A DNA stretch of 64,000 nt from Psychromicrobium xiongbiense. GTDB taxonomy: Bacteria > Actinomycetota > Actinomycetes > Actinomycetales > Micrococcaceae. Positions within the stretch are counted from its first letter, which is position 1; each line of letters starts with the position of its first letter. Below, in pieces: positions 42,209 through 55,264 of the stretch. The position numbers and the translations under genes are program-made. The DNA lies in assembly GCF_030271165.1 (NCBI RefSeq), contig NZ_JASSZH010000021.1, positions 124,001 through 188,000 of the forward strand, read 5' to 3'. Below the pieces are notes generated by a model, which did not search any database, was not told the DNA's origin, and was given only the letters and a program-made list of their open reading frames with translations.

Positions 42209-43593
42209 TATGCCCCTGCCAACCGCTCGCCCAGGTAGCTGCGCACCTTGTCCAGCCCGACGCGTTCCTGGCTCATCGAGTCGCGCTCACGAATCGTCAC
42301 GGCCTGATCCTCCAGGGTGTCGAAGTCCACCGTGATGCAGAACGGGGTGCCGACCTCGTCCTGGCGGCGGTAGCGGCGGCCGATGGCGCCGGCGTCGTCG
42401 AAGTCGATGTTCCAGGATTTGCGCAGCTCGGCGGCCAGATCGCGCGCCTTGGGCGACAGATCCTCGTTCCGGGACAGCGGGAGAACCGCGGCCTTGATCG
42501 GTGCCAGGCGCGGATCAAGCTTGAGCACGGTGCGCTTGTCCACGCCACCCTTGGTGTTAGGGGCTTCATCCTCGGTGTAGGCGTCCACCAGGAAGGCCAT
42601 CATGGAGCGGGTCAGGCCAAAGGACGGCTCGATGACGTACGGGGTGTACCGCTCGCCGGTGGCCTGGTTGAAGTAGCTCAGCTCGGTCCCGGAGGCCCGC
42701 GAATGCGAACCCAGGTCGAAGTCGGTCCGGTTGGCGATGCCCATCAGCTCGCCCCATTCAGAGCCCTGGAAGCCGAAGCGGTACTCGACGTCGATGGTGC
42801 CAGCCGAGTAGTGCGCGCGGTCCTCAGCGGGGACGTCGAAGCGGCGCATGTTCTCCGGGTTGATGCCGAGGTCCACAAACCAGTCCCAGCAGGACTCCAC
42901 CCAGTGCTTGAACCACTCGTCAGCCTCGGCCGGCGCGGTGAAGAACTCGATTTCCATCTGTTCGAATTCGCGGGTCCGGAAGATGAAGTTGCCGGGGGTG
43001 ATTTCGTTGCGGAAGGCCTTACCGATCTGGCCGATGCCGAACGGTGGCTTCTTCCGCGAGGTGGTGACCACATTGTTGAAGTTCACGAAGATGCCCTGCG
43101 CGGTTTCCGGGCGCAGGTAGTGCAGCCCTTCTTCGTTATCCACCGGACCCAGGAAGGTTTTCATCAGGCCGGAGAAGAGCTGCGGTTCGGTCCAGGCACC
43201 CGGCTGGCCGGTCTCCGGGTCCTTGATATCGGCCAGGCCGTTCTCCGGGGAGTGTCCGTGCTTGGCGGTGTAGGCCTCGATCAGATGATCGGCTCGGTAA
43301 CGCTTGTGCGTGTGCAGGGACTCCACCAGCGGATCGGTGAAGGTTTCCACGTGGCCGGAAGCGACCCAGGTCTGGCGCGGCAGGATCACCGAGGAGTCGA
43401 GGCCCACCATGTCGTCGCGTCCGCGAACGAAGGTCTGCCACCACTGCTTCTTGATGTTCTCCTTGAGCTCCACGCCGAGTGGCCCGTAATCCCAGGCTGA
43501 ACGCGAACCGCCATAGATCTCACCGGCCTGGAAAACGAATCCCCGGCGTTTGGCGAGCGAGATGATCGGATCGAGAGCAGATTTAGCGGCCAT
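42208..43593 (-). CDS. glyS: Glycyl-tRNA synthetase (alpha2 type)
   Basis: A 461-residue homodimeric class II synthetase charging tRNA-Gly. [44 protein letters not shown] is the N-terminal block, [17 protein letters not shown] motif 1/2, and [15 protein letters not shown] motif 3. The start MAAKSALD has AGGAGT 8 nt upstream. The anticodon-binding domain is C-terminal. It is the first gene of a set with the acetyltransferase, merR and the reductase, so these may share readthrough transcription. Confidence 0.97.
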   Translation of the reverse strand: MAAKSALDPIISLAKRRGFVFQAGEIYGGSRSAWDYGPLGVELKENIKKQWWQTFVRGRDDMVGLDSSVILPRQTWVASGHVETFTDPLVESLHTHKRYRADHLIEAYTAKHGHSPENGLADIKDPETGQPGAWTEPQLFSGLMKTFLGPVDNEEGLHYLRPETAQGIFVNFNNVVTTSRKKPPFGIGQIGKAFRNEITPGNFIFRTREFEQMEIEFFTAPAEADEWFKHWVESCWDWFVDLGINPENMRRFDVPAEDRAHYSAGTIDVEYRFGFQGSEWGELMGIANRTDFDLGSHSRASGTELSYFNQATGERYTPYVIEPSFGLTRSMMAFLVDAYTEDEAPNTKGGVDKRTVLKLDPRLAPIKAAVLPLSRNEDLSPKARDLAAELRKSWNIDFDDAGAIGRRYRRQDEVGTPFCITVDFDTLEDQAVTIRERDSMSQERVGLDKVRSYLGERLAGA

Positions 43594-43697
43594 AGGGCAC
43601 AACTCCTGGTGGTTCACGGTGGTCGGCTGGATGCGGACCGGACAAGGTACATCGCAAGCCTACCGGGCCGCGCGGCCTGACACCTCCGTCATCGTGC

Positions 43698-44759
43698 TCA
43701 GGACTCGTTGAGCACCAGACAGACCGGGGTGCCGATCTGCACTTCTTGCAGCCGGGCGCCCAGCAGTCCCTCCGCAGTGAGGGCAAAGACCACAATCGAG
43801 TCGGTGAACTGGTTCGCCACGTAAAGAACCCCACCACCCAAGGCGAAGTGCCGCGGCCAGGAGCCACCGGTGGCGACCTCCTGGACCAGCTGTGGGAGCC
43901 CTTCCGACCCTGAGACCTGCGGCTCACCGAGCGCAAAAACACTCAGTTGGTCCTGGCCGCGCACGCTGACATAGGCACGATCTCCGTGCATGCTGTCCTG
44001 ACGCAGTGCAAGGTGGGCGCAGAAGCCATCACCCTCGGTGGTGGCGACGGAAACGCCACCTGCGTATTCCCAGAGGCTGGCTTGCCCATACTGCTGGGGG
44101 GTATCTGGCTGCTGGGGTACATCCGGCAGATGCCGCCGCAGCAGGTGCAACCGACCATCCAACTCGCCCACTACCAGTAGCTCCTCGACCCCCGCGGAGC
44201 GGCGCAGCGCCATATGGCGCGGACCGGACCCGGCCGGGAGTGCGGAGGAGTTCACGATCCGCAGTGCGTCGCAGTCCACCACTACTTCCAGGATCAGATC
44301 CGCGCCCAGATCGCTGACCAGGAAGGTTCCATGAGCGGTGAGAACCACCTGATGCGCGTGCGGGCCTTCCTGACGTTCCGGCACCGGACCGGAGCCGTGA
44401 AGCTGCAGGGTATCCAGAACCTCAAGGTCGGCACTGACCAGGGAGACGGTTCCGGATTCGTAGTTCGCCACCAGCACCCTGTCATCCGGCAGCAAGGCCA
44501 GATGACAGGGGGCAGCCCCCAGAACGGGCGACTCCCGCAAGGTGGCGGCAGGATCGTTGCGGTTGAAGCTGATCAGCCTGCCTTCCGCGCCCTCCAGCAC
44601 GGCAAGAGCACGGCCACCCTCAGCCAGCAGAAAGGACGGATCCTCCACGGCAGTCAGAAGCTGCGCCTCGCCCAGCAGGCCCTGAGCATCCAGCGGAATC
44701 GCACTCAGTCCTGCTCCGTGGTTCCCGCCGGTGGTATACGACCCAACTAGTAGCTCCAT
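43698..44759 (-). CDS. Lactonase-family seven-bladed beta-propeller protein (6-phosphogluconolactonase-like)
   Basis: A 353-residue protein of the lactonase (YbhE/Pgl-type) family: MELLVGSYTTGGNHGAGLSAIPLD, APCHLALLPDDRVLVANYESGTVSLV, GPVPERQEGPHAHQVVLTAHGTFLVSDLGAD and GSWPRHFALGGGVLYVANQFTDSIVVF are typical blade repeats with the HxH and GxxPRH pieces. Members hydrolyse 6-phosphogluconolactone or muconolactone. No pathway genes adjoin. It is divergent from a small S4 RNA-binding protein gene, with starts 52 nt apart. Confidence 0.86.
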   Translation of the reverse strand: MELLVGSYTTGGNHGAGLSAIPLDAQGLLGEAQLLTAVEDPSFLLAEGGRALAVLEGAEGRLISFNRNDPAATLRESPVLGAAPCHLALLPDDRVLVANYESGTVSLVSADLEVLDTLQLHGSGPVPERQEGPHAHQVVLTAHGTFLVSDLGADLILEVVVDCDALRIVNSSALPAGSGPRHMALRRSAGVEELLVVGELDGRLHLLRRHLPDVPQQPDTPQQYGQASLWEYAGGVSVATTEGDGFCAHLALRQDSMHGDRAYVSVRGQDQLSVFALGEPQVSGSEGLPQLVQEVATGGSWPRHFALGGGVLYVANQFTDSIVVFALTAEGLLGARLQEVQIGTPVCLVLNES

Positions 44760-44811
44760 GGCCTCAAGCCTAGTGCGGCATCCGGGGTTCAGAATGCGGG
44801 ATGATGGTCAG

Positions 44812-45036
44812 ATGGCGACTGAAGAATGCGAAATCCGGGATGGTTCCATCCGCTTGGGACAGCTACTCAAACTGGCGAGCCTCGCGGAGGACGGCGTCCA
44901 GGCCAAGGAGTTCATTGAGAACGGTCTGGTCAGCGTGGACGGGCAGATCGAGACCCGCCGCGGAGCCCAGTTACGGGCCGGCGCTCTGGTGAGCGTCAAC
45001 GGCCGCTCGGTGCGACTGGTAGATGCCTCGGCCTGA
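44812..45036 (+). CDS. Small S4-domain RNA-binding protein (YaaA-like)
   Basis: A 74-residue protein that is almost entirely an S4 domain: SIRLGQLLKLASLAEDGVQAKEFIENGLVSVDGQIETRRGAQL. It resembles the YaaA/RlbA-type ribosome-associated S4 proteins. I start at MATEECEI, the customary N-terminus; an ATG at 44794 in frame lacks a better ribosome-binding site. It is a single gene, convergent with an esterase gene 66 nt away. Confidence 0.85.
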   Translation: MATEECEIRDGSIRLGQLLKLASLAEDGVQAKEFIENGLVSVDGQIETRRGAQLRAGALVSVNGRSVRLVDASA

Positions 45037-45102
45037 CCGTGCTCAGTAAGCAGAGGTCCTTAGTAGGCAGAGGCGATGGGCGTTCCGCCCGTTGTGCGAA
45101 GG

Positions 45103-45816
45103 CTACTTCACCGGGGCCAGCAGGGTTGCCTGGAGGAATTCCGCAACGTGCTTGATCTCCGCCGCGCTGATTCCGTGCCACATGCCCGAGTACAGCACTT
45201 TGGTCAGCACCGCATGCCGGGTCAGCCAGCCATGGGTGTATTCGACGGCCGCGGCGGGAACCAGCGGATCGGCCTGATCCCGACCCCAGAAGACCGGAAC
45301 CCGGTCTTTGCTGAACTCTTCGTCATGGAAGAACTCTGCAGCAGAACGCTCAGCCGTAGCTGGATCAGCCAAACCGGGATCGACCACAAAACCGGAGAGT
45401 CCCACGACGGTGTCGATCTGCCCCGGACGATGCCGGGCCAGCGAGGTCGCCATCGCCATCCCCTGGGAAAAGCCCAGAACACCGACGCCGGTATGGGCCT
45501 CACGTACACCATCGAGCCACTCCGCAAGGGCTGCGGTGGCGGCTTCAACCTCCTGCACCTCGAAGCTGAGGTTCCCTTCCGCGTCCCCCGCCAGCGGAAA
45601 CCAGGCGTAACCTGGGCCGGCCTGCAATGATCCCCGGACTGAGGCAACGGTCAGATCCGGAGGCAACTGCTCGCTCAGACTGAACAGATCCCGCTCATCG
45701 GCGCCGTAGCCGTGCAACAGGACCAGGAGCGGCGTTCCAGCACGCTCATTCTCGGGACGGGACCAGATGACCTCAATACTCACCCGTCCAGTCTGCCATT
45801 GTTCACCGGCGTTCAT
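45103..45816 (-). CDS. Alpha/beta-hydrolase, phospholipase/carboxylesterase family
   Basis: A 237-residue serine hydrolase of the Abhydrolase_2 type: LLVLLHGYGADERDLFSLSEQL (oxyanion hole), nucleophile GFSQGMAM, acid in GRDQADPLVPA and base in GMWHGIS. It would cleave small ester or phospholipid bonds; the substrate is unknown. A GTG (VSIEVIW) 11 codons in is an alternative start. The 5' end is 48 nt from the AAA ATPase stop, so the gene could be transcribed with that operon. Confidence 0.88.
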   Translation of the reverse strand: MNAGEQWQTGRVSIEVIWSRPENERAGTPLLVLLHGYGADERDLFSLSEQLPPDLTVASVRGSLQAGPGYAWFPLAGDAEGNLSFEVQEVEAATAALAEWLDGVREAHTGVGVLGFSQGMAMATSLARHRPGQIDTVVGLSGFVVDPGLADPATAERSAAEFFHDEEFSKDRVPVFWGRDQADPLVPAAAVEYTHGWLTRHAVLTKVLYSGMWHGISAAEIKHVAEFLQATLLAPVK

Positions 45817-45864
45817 GGGTCAAGGCCTTCGCTGATCAGCGCGTTCGCGGATCAGCGGTGCAGC

Positions 45865-47033
45865 TCAGCGGGATGGCCATGTCCAGGCCGGCGCGTCCAA
45901 CAGCCCCAGACCGAGGATCCTGGTCTCCCCCAGTTCCTTGACCAGTTCGTGCTGGTGGACCTCGGGATGACGGGCCAGCAGCGCCCGCAGCTGCTCCGAA
46001 TGAGTCACCACCAGCAGCTGACAGTGGCGCGCAGCCTCAACGATCAACTCCGCAACTGCGGGCAGCAGATCCGCATGCAGGCTGGTCTCCGGTTCATTGA
46101 GCACCATCAGCTCGGGCGGTCGCGGGGTCAGCAGCGCAGCACACAGCAGCAGGTAGCGGAGGGTTCCGTCGGAGAGTTCCGCGGCGCTGAGCGCACGCAG
46201 CATGCCGGGCTGGCGCAGAGTGGTCTGGAACTGACCCTCCCGGGCCTCGATCACCACCGAGGACCCCGGGAAGGCACGGTCGATGGCGGCCTCCAACGCA
46301 GCACCCGAGCCAGCCTCCACCGCAGTCTGCCAGGCGGCGGCGAGGTTGGCGCCGTCGTGGTTCAGAACAGGGCTGCGGGTGCCCACCTGAGGCCAGCGGG
46401 CTGCCGCGAGTTCATCGGTGCGGAAGCCATCGTAAAACCGCCAGGAGCGCATCATCTGACGCACCCGGTACAGCTCGGGTGCCCTCAGTCCGTCTGCCAC
46501 TTCGTGAAGCATCGACTCCGAGGGAAGCAGATTCCGGCTCAACTCCAGCCAGTCGCCGCCATCCCGGGCGCGGGCCAGCGCCCCCTGACGGTCCACCAGA
46601 ACGGCTCCACCACGTGCCGCCGCTCCGACAAAAACCTGTTCCCGTTTGATCTGAGGATCCCGGCAGAACATGGTTGGTAGGGATTTACCCGCGGGCTGCG
46701 GCAGACCCAGATCCAGAAGATACCCGAAGTCGTCCGAGGCAAAGCCGAGCCGTAGACTGATCGATTCCCTGCGCATCGTCCCCTGCACCGGAGCCTCACC
46801 GCGGCGCATTGAGGAACTGAGCTTCTCCGGACCAGCCCACAACACCGAGGACAGGCCGCCCTGATGTGCCAGCGAGCCGATGATCGAGCCGTCCGAACAC
46901 TCGGCGAGCAGCCGCAGCGCCCGGTACAGATTGGATTTACCGCTGCCATTCGCCCCGGTCACCACATCCAGACCGTGCAGGTCAAGGACCAGCTCGCGAA
47001 TCGAGCGGAACCCATGGACGGCGATGGCGGTGA

Positions 47034-47037
<4 letters not shown>
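45865..47037 (-). CDS. AAA-family ATPase (SMC/RecF-like AAA_21 type)
   Basis: A 390-residue ATPase. Walker A is TGANGSGKSN near residues 27-36, the signature-like LSAAELSDGTLRYLLLCAALL and Walker B PELMVLNEPETSLHADLL follow, then VVTHSEQL, the ABC-ATPase head wording of SMC/RecF/OLD relatives. There is no long coiled coil and no nuclease (TOPRIM) domain, so it is a stand-alone head-like ATPase. It overlaps the upstream inositol-phosphatase gene by 4 nt in the ligA operon. A role in DNA repair or defence is conceivable but not supported by a partner gene here. Confidence 0.83.
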
Positions 47038-50277
<3,240 letters not shown>

Positions 50278-50287
50278 TTAAACGCCA

Positions 50288-50339
50288 CAGGGGGCGAACC
50301 AGGCTGCGTGACTCGCGCAGGAACCTGATTCGCCCCCTG
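50288..50339 (-). terminator. Strong hairpin after the WXG100 gene (terminator of the secretion cluster)
   Basis: CAGGGGGCGAA (50288-50298) pairs with TTCGCCCCCTG (50329-50339); CAGG/CCTG and CTGCG/CGCAG extend the stem inward. It begins 38 nt beyond the WXG100 stop and precedes ligA. No strong U-run, so termination efficiency is inferred. Confidence 0.7.
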
Positions 50340-50376
50340 AACCTCACCGAAAGGTGAAGTCTGGGCCAGCGAGAAC

Positions 50377-50649
50377 TTAGTTGGCCGAGGTGGTGATCTG
50401 CTGCTCGCGCTGCTTGGACACCGTCTGGCTGACCGTCTGCAGATCCTGGACGATGTTGTTCAGCTTGGCCTTGTGAGCCGGCCACTCGGTGTGCTTGAAG
50501 TTGTTGGCATCCGGGCCGTTCCACTGGACGGAGGTGGCCTTGGCATCCAGACCCGTCACTGCGTTCTGGATGTCGGTGACGGCCTGGTTGATCTTGTTGA
50601 CCAGATCCTGCATGTCCTGAGGATTGTTACCGAGAAATGCATCGCTCAT
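50377..50649 (-). CDS. WXG100-family (EsxA-like) secreted protein
   Basis: A 90-residue WXG100 protein: no signal peptide, two predicted helices joined at W43-N44-G45 (SVQWNGPDA), and few charged residues at the ends. Such proteins form dimers and are the hallmark substrates of type VII secretion. The C-terminal Y-x3-D/E secretion signal of mycobacterial Esx partners is absent (end REQQITTSAN). AAGGTG lies 6-7 nt before the MSDAFLG start. It is the last gene of the secretion cluster, 161 nt after the EssC-type ATPase; a lone WXG100 gene suggests a homodimer. Confidence 0.93.
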   Translation of the reverse strand: MSDAFLGNNPQDMQDLVNKINQAVTDIQNAVTGLDAKATSVQWNGPDANNFKHTEWPAHKAKLNNIVQDLQTVSQTVSKQREQQITTSAN

Positions 50650-50759
50650 GAAAATCACCTTTCACTGCGGCGTCCGGGTGCTTCCCGGAGGCCATACCCA
50701 CTCGGCTTCTCCGATCGGGCGACTACACATAATCTATGAGATAAATCCATGGAGTGTCG

Positions 50760-50796
50760 ATGGGGAGAACTCCCCATGAACCGCCCCCTGCGGGGC
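50760..50796. promoter_or_regulatory. Two hairpins between the ATPase and WXG100 genes
   Basis: ATGGGGAG-AA-CTCCCCAT (50760-50777) has 8-bp arms; a second small stem GCCCC/GGGGC spans 50783-50796. Downstream on the minus strand is an AT-rich patch (50728-50752) that could hold a promoter for the WXG100 gene. Together they could separate expression of the abundant substrate from that of the ATPase. Confidence 0.4.
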
Positions 50797-50810
50797 CAAA
50801 ACCCAGTTTC

Positions 50811-53800
50811 TCATCTGTCCAGAGTATTGGCGACCTGCACTTTGAAGGCCTTCCCACGGCCCACCACGTAACCCCGGCCAGGAATGAACCGGTTGCCACG
50901 GATACGGCCCAAGGGGGTGTTCATCAGGGTATCTCCCTCAATATCACCGGGATTGAGCAGAACGCCACGGCGGCCCGACTTGAACAGACCTGCCAGATTC
51001 CAGGCGGCCGACCAGGTAGACGTCTCGGCCTCACCGACCACCCACTGCCCTGCCTTGACGGCCGCCTTGATCAAGGCGACCAGGTCCATTTCCGCCGGTG
51101 AATCCGTGAATTCAGTGACACCTTCGATAAAGAAGGCCACCCGATCTGCGGGTTCCTCGGTCAGCAGGGTCAGCCGCGCCAGCTCCGGCCCCACCAGGGC
51201 AGGCGTGGCATAGGCTTCGTCCCACACGCCCAGCGAGGCGATGGCGGACTTCCTGGCGCCGAGATAGACGCGCCGGGTTCCCGGGGATGACTTCCTGAGC
51301 GCCTCGGCCAGGGTGACGAGCGTCGTCGTGCGTCCTGATCCTGGCGGACCGGTGACCATCAGCGCACCGGAGGTGACCACCTGAGCCGGTTCCAGGTTGA
51401 AATCATCCACACCGATCACCACGGAGCCAGGCTGGCCCGTCGGGAGGACGTCAAGATCGATATTCTCCGGCAGCGCCAGAATGCCGGGTGCCTCAGGCAC
51501 GCCTTGCCGACGCATGGATTCCGCCAGTTTCTCCACCTGCCGCGCCTGGAGAGCCAGGTTGGCATTTCCTCCGAAGACCGCGAGCTGGATCTCCTGCTTC
51601 TCCAGAAGGCCTCGCCCGGGCGGGGACGCCGGGCTCAGCACATCGCGCGGCACCCCCATGCTCAGGTAGTCATCGGTCGAGGCCATCCGGAGCACCAGTC
51701 GGCGCTGGATCGATGCGGCCAGCGACGGCGGCAGGGACTTGGGGCTGTCTCCAGCCACCACCACGTGAACGCCCAGGGGCCGGCCGTCCGTCGCGATCTG
51801 CTGCAGGGTTTCAAACTGGGTCATTCCGGGCTTGAACTCATACGCCTCACGGAACGCGCCCAGGCCATCGATCAGCAGAATGATCCGCGGCTCCTCCGGA
51901 CGATTGGCCAACCGCCGGTATTCGGCGATGTTTCCGGCTTTGAAACGAGAGAAACTCTCGGTGCGCTGATCGACGATGTCGCGCAGGTAGCGCAACAGCC
52001 GCCCCACCCGCTCCTGATCATCGCCGGGCACAATGTCACCCACATGGGGCAGCTGCTCCAGCATCTGCAGACCGTTGGACCCGGCATCGATGCCATACAC
52101 CTGCACCGGACCGCCACGCGGCGTGATGGCGGCGGCAATCGCAATGGTGCGCAGAGCCGCCGATTTTCCGGCCCCGGAAGCCCCCACGATGGCCATATTG
52201 CCATCCCGGTCCGGCTCGTAGAACACGGTGGGCTGGGCCTGGTGCGCCGGATCATCCATCACGCCCATCAACAGACGCTCATCGGTGCGCGGGTTCGGCA
52301 ACCGGGAGAAATCGTAGGTGGTGGGCAGTTCTTCGAGCCACGGCTTCCGCGGCGCACCGATCTCCAGTTCCATGGACGCCAGAGACACATTGGTCACCAC
52401 GCGTGCAATGTCGTTCGGCCCGGCATCGACCTCGGCAGGCGCCTGCTGAACCTCCTGCTCCCACTGGGGCCCGGAGCCGAAGTCCATCTCGACAATGTCG
52501 ATCCGCGGGCGTTGCGGCACCCGGGTGGTCCAGCCACCCGCGTAGCCGGTTTGGAAGCCCTGAATCCGGCCCGGGCCGGTCTTGGCCGCACCACGGCCGG
52601 GAATCGACGGGCTGAAATACGCCGCCATCGGGTCCCCCAGGATGTCCCGGGAGTCGTCAACATCCGCCATCCTGAGCGCAATACGCATGTTCGTATTGGC
52701 GCGCAGATTGTCCCGGATCACACCGGCGGGTCGCTGGGTCGCCAGAATCAGGTGCAGACCCAGTGAACGTCCACGGGCTGCCACATCGACCACGCCGTCC
52801 ACAAACTCCGGGACCTCCTTGGCGAGCGCGGCGAATTCGTCCACCACGATCACCAGGGAGGGTGGCGTCTCCGGATCCGCCTCGCGCTCCATGGCGAGCA
52901 GGTCCTTGGCCTTCTTCCGGTTGAGCAGGTGCTCGCGATAGTGCAGCTCCGCCCGCAGAGAGGTCAGCGCGCGCCGGACCAGGTGGGGTGAGAGATCGGT
53001 GACTAGGCCCACCGTGTGCGGAAGCTTCACACAGTCTGCGAAGGCAGCCCCGCCCTTGTAGTCCACAAACAGGAACGTCAGTCGATCTGGGCTGTACGCC
53101 GTCGCCATGCCAAGGACCCAGGACTGCAGAAACTCGGATTTACCGGCGCCGGTGGTGCCACCGACCAGCGCGTGGGGGCCTTCTGTCTTCAGGTCCAGAT
53201 ACATCGGTTCGATGCCCTTGGAGCCCACCAACGCCCGGAGCGATCCCTGATGCTTGCGGTTAGGCACCGCGCTGGAGGCAACAGAGTTGTTTTCCTTCCA
53301 GCGATCAGTAATCAGAGCCGTGCTCTCCACCATCTCCAGACCAGCGAGCGTCGCCCAGGAGACGGCCTGCGGGAGGTCCGAATCGTCATCGACAGGCTTT
53401 GATACGTCCACGACGGGTGAGAGCATCCTGGCCAGCTGCGTGGCCAGGCCCAGATCCAGGCTCTCGCAGCTCACCGGATAGGTCAGCTCCCCCAGCCTCA
53501 CCTGCCCGGTGGTCGCACCGCTCATGCCGTCCACCTGCATGAAATCACGGCAGCTGGCGGGCAGCGCTGCCACGGAGGCAGCCAGCCACAGAACATGAAT
53601 ACCGAAGTCAGCGCCATACTCCGCCAGACGGGCCAGCCGGCCACGGTCAACCTTGGCATCATCTTCGACGATGACCAGTACGGTCGGCACCACGGGGTCC
53701 GGAACCTTCAGCTTCTCCCGATCCAGCGGTCCACGCAGGGCTGCGCTGTTGGCATTAAGCGATCCCCCGCGTTCCACCAGAAGGTCCTCCAGTTTGGAGA

Positions 53801-55253
53801 GCAGGATGCCGCCGGCCCCGGGCCCGGCCGCGAGGTGGTCACCCGCCAGCGGCGAATGCGGCGAACCCACGTGAGGAAGCCACTGCAGCCAGCTCCACCG
53901 GCCACGGGACTCCGCGCTGGTCAGCGCGGTCAGCACCAGTTCCGCGGGCGAATGCAGACCAACCGCCTGCAACACGACGCCACGGGCCACATCGTCGAGC
54001 ACATCGCGCTGGCCTGCCAGACCAAAAGCGCCGCTGAGCCGCAGTGCCGAGGTCACCGGGACCGCGTCAATGTACAGATATTCTGCGTAGGTTTTCGCGA
54101 TCAGTCGCTGGACGTCCGCCACCGTGTTGTTTCTGGCCGGCTCCTTCACCGGGATCCGGGAGGGCATCCGGCCCAGCCCGCAGCGCAGCTGGAGGAATCC
54201 GGGGTGCTCAGGGCGATGCGTCCACAGCAGCGGGCCGAGTTTATAGATGGCGTCCACCGTCTCGGCCACCGAGGGATTCTCCGCAATGCGCACCGCGCGC
54301 TCCCGCTGCTGCAGCTGACCCATCTGTTCCTGGAACACCTCGAGCGAGGCGTGGAACTGCTCGGTGGCCTGCTTGAGGTGTCGCTTCTGACTCATCCGCT
54401 GGTCAACATAGCTAGCCACCATCATGAGCGGCATCATGGCCATGAAGATTGCGCTCATCGGATTGCCGGTGAAGGCGAACATCATGCCGCCCATCATGAG
54501 CGGCGAAATCAGGATCAGATAGGGAAATCGCTGTGGTTGAACCCGCTGAGGCCCCTCCGGAATGTTCTGATCGGTGGGAGAGAACTGTGGGACAACGCGC
54601 GGTGAGCGGTTGAAATCCACCAGCGGGCCATTGCCGCTCATACTGTGCGAGGTTCCCAGCGAGACAACGGAAATCACGGTGTCGCCCAGGGTGATCTCAT
54701 CATTGGGTCCCAGAACGGCACGGCCGATGGCCATGCCCTCCATGAGCAGGCCGTTGGCCGAGTTGGCATCCGCGATCTCGATGGAATCCCCCACGGTGAT
54801 CCGGGCATGCCGCTTAGATGTCAGGGGGTCGGTCAGCCGGACCTCCGCATGACGATCACGGCCGATGTAGCTGGTCCCCACCGGCAGTGAGAATTCACGG
54901 CCGACGTCGGGCCCCGCGACCACGCGAAGCGTCGCCGCCGCAGGCCCACGGTTCTGCCCGGGCAGCGCAAACTGCTCGCTGACCTGTGCCAGGGAGATGG
55001 TGGAGCCCGGGCGCAGACCGGATTCGAGCAGGTTGGTGGCCGGGTCCAGGATCTGCCCGGTGATACCGCCACCGGCCATCGGGGCGTCATCGACCCTCAG
55101 TGACAGTGCCTCAGGCTGGCTGGCGCCGCGGCGGGCGGGATCAGCAGAAAACAGTTCTGCTGCAATGTCCCCTACCGTGGCCAGACCGTCGACCGTGACC
55201 GCAAGATCTTTGGCCGGCTCAGGGTCACGGCGCAGAGTGAGCCTAATTCTCAT
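50811..55253 (-). CDS. EssC/EccC-type FtsK/SpoIIIE triple ATPase with N-terminal FHA domain
   Basis: A 1480-residue membrane ATPase, the motor of type VII-type secretion. Order: an N-terminal ubiquitin-like region (about 1-90), an FHA domain (about 105-200; IGRDRHAEV with SKRH at 146-149), a hydrophobic pair of helices (about 243-283), then three P-loop domains. D1 has a complete Walker A (GGTTGAGKS, 698-706) and Walker B (LVIVVDEFAAL); D2 has GASGAGKS (about 1022) and LLIDGLG; D3 has GPPGSGRTT (about 1300) and no acidic Walker B. The FHA resembles Firmicutes EssC, which has two, rather than mycobacterial EccC, which has none. It is 11 nt downstream of the small FHA-like gene and 161 nt before the WXG100 gene. 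Confidence 0.92.
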   Translation of the reverse strand: MRIRLTLRRDPEPAKDLAVTVDGLATVGDIAAELFSADPARRGASQPEALSLRVDDAPMAGGGITGQILDPATNLLESGLRPGSTISLAQVSEQFALPGQNRGPAAATLRVVAGPDVGREFSLPVGTSYIGRDRHAEVRLTDPLTSKRHARITVGDSIEIADANSANGLLMEGMAIGRAVLGPNDEITLGDTVISVVSLGTSHSMSGNGPLVDFNRSPRVVPQFSPTDQNIPEGPQRVQPQRFPYLILISPLMMGGMMFAFTGNPMSAIFMAMMPLMMVASYVDQRMSQKRHLKQATEQFHASLEVFQEQMGQLQQRERAVRIAENPSVAETVDAIYKLGPLLWTHRPEHPGFLQLRCGLGRMPSRIPVKEPARNNTVADVQRLIAKTYAEYLYIDAVPVTSALRLSGAFGLAGQRDVLDDVARGVVLQAVGLHSPAELVLTALTSAESRGRWSWLQWLPHVGSPHSPLAGDHLAAGPGAGGILLSKLEDLLVERGGSLNANSAALRGPLDREKLKVPDPVVPTVLVIVEDDAKVDRGRLARLAEYGADFGIHVLWLAASVAALPASCRDFMQVDGMSGATTGQVRLGELTYPVSCESLDLGLATQLARMLSPVVDVSKPVDDDSDLPQAVSWATLAGLEMVESTALITDRWKENNSVASSAVPNRKHQGSLRALVGSKGIEPMYLDLKTEGPHALVGGTTGAGKSEFLQSWVLGMATAYSPDRLTFLFVDYKGGAAFADCVKLPHTVGLVTDLSPHLVRRALTSLRAELHYREHLLNRKKAKDLLAMEREADPETPPSLVIVVDEFAALAKEVPEFVDGVVDVAARGRSLGLHLILATQRPAGVIRDNLRANTNMRIALRMADVDDSRDILGDPMAAYFSPSIPGRGAAKTGPGRIQGFQTGYAGGWTTRVPQRPRIDIVEMDFGSGPQWEQEVQQAPAEVDAGPNDIARVVTNVSLASMELEIGAPRKPWLEELPTTYDFSRLPNPRTDERLLMGVMDDPAHQAQPTVFYEPDRDGNMAIVGASGAGKSAALRTIAIAAAITPRGGPVQVYGIDAGSNGLQMLEQLPHVGDIVPGDDQERVGRLLRYLRDIVDQRTESFSRFKAGNIAEYRRLANRPEEPRIILLIDGLGAFREAYEFKPGMTQFETLQQIATDGRPLGVHVVVAGDSPKSLPPSLAASIQRRLVLRMASTDDYLSMGVPRDVLSPASPPGRGLLEKQEIQLAVFGGNANLALQARQVEKLAESMRRQGVPEAPGILALPENIDLDVLPTGQPGSVVIGVDDFNLEPAQVVTSGALMVTGPPGSGRTTTLVTLAEALRKSSPGTRRVYLGARKSAIASLGVWDEAYATPALVGPELARLTLLTEEPADRVAFFIEGVTEFTDSPAEMDLVALIKAAVKAGQWVVGEAETSTWSAAWNLAGLFKSGRRGVLLNPGDIEGDTLMNTPLGRIRGNRFIPGRGYVVGRGKAFKVQVANTLDR

Positions 55254-55264
55254 ACCAGGGGGCC

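Noticed and set aside
45041-45080. Imperfect direct repeat AGTA(A/G)GCAGAGG
   Set aside because: Only two short copies between convergent genes, without symmetry or promoter context; probably chance or replication slippage.
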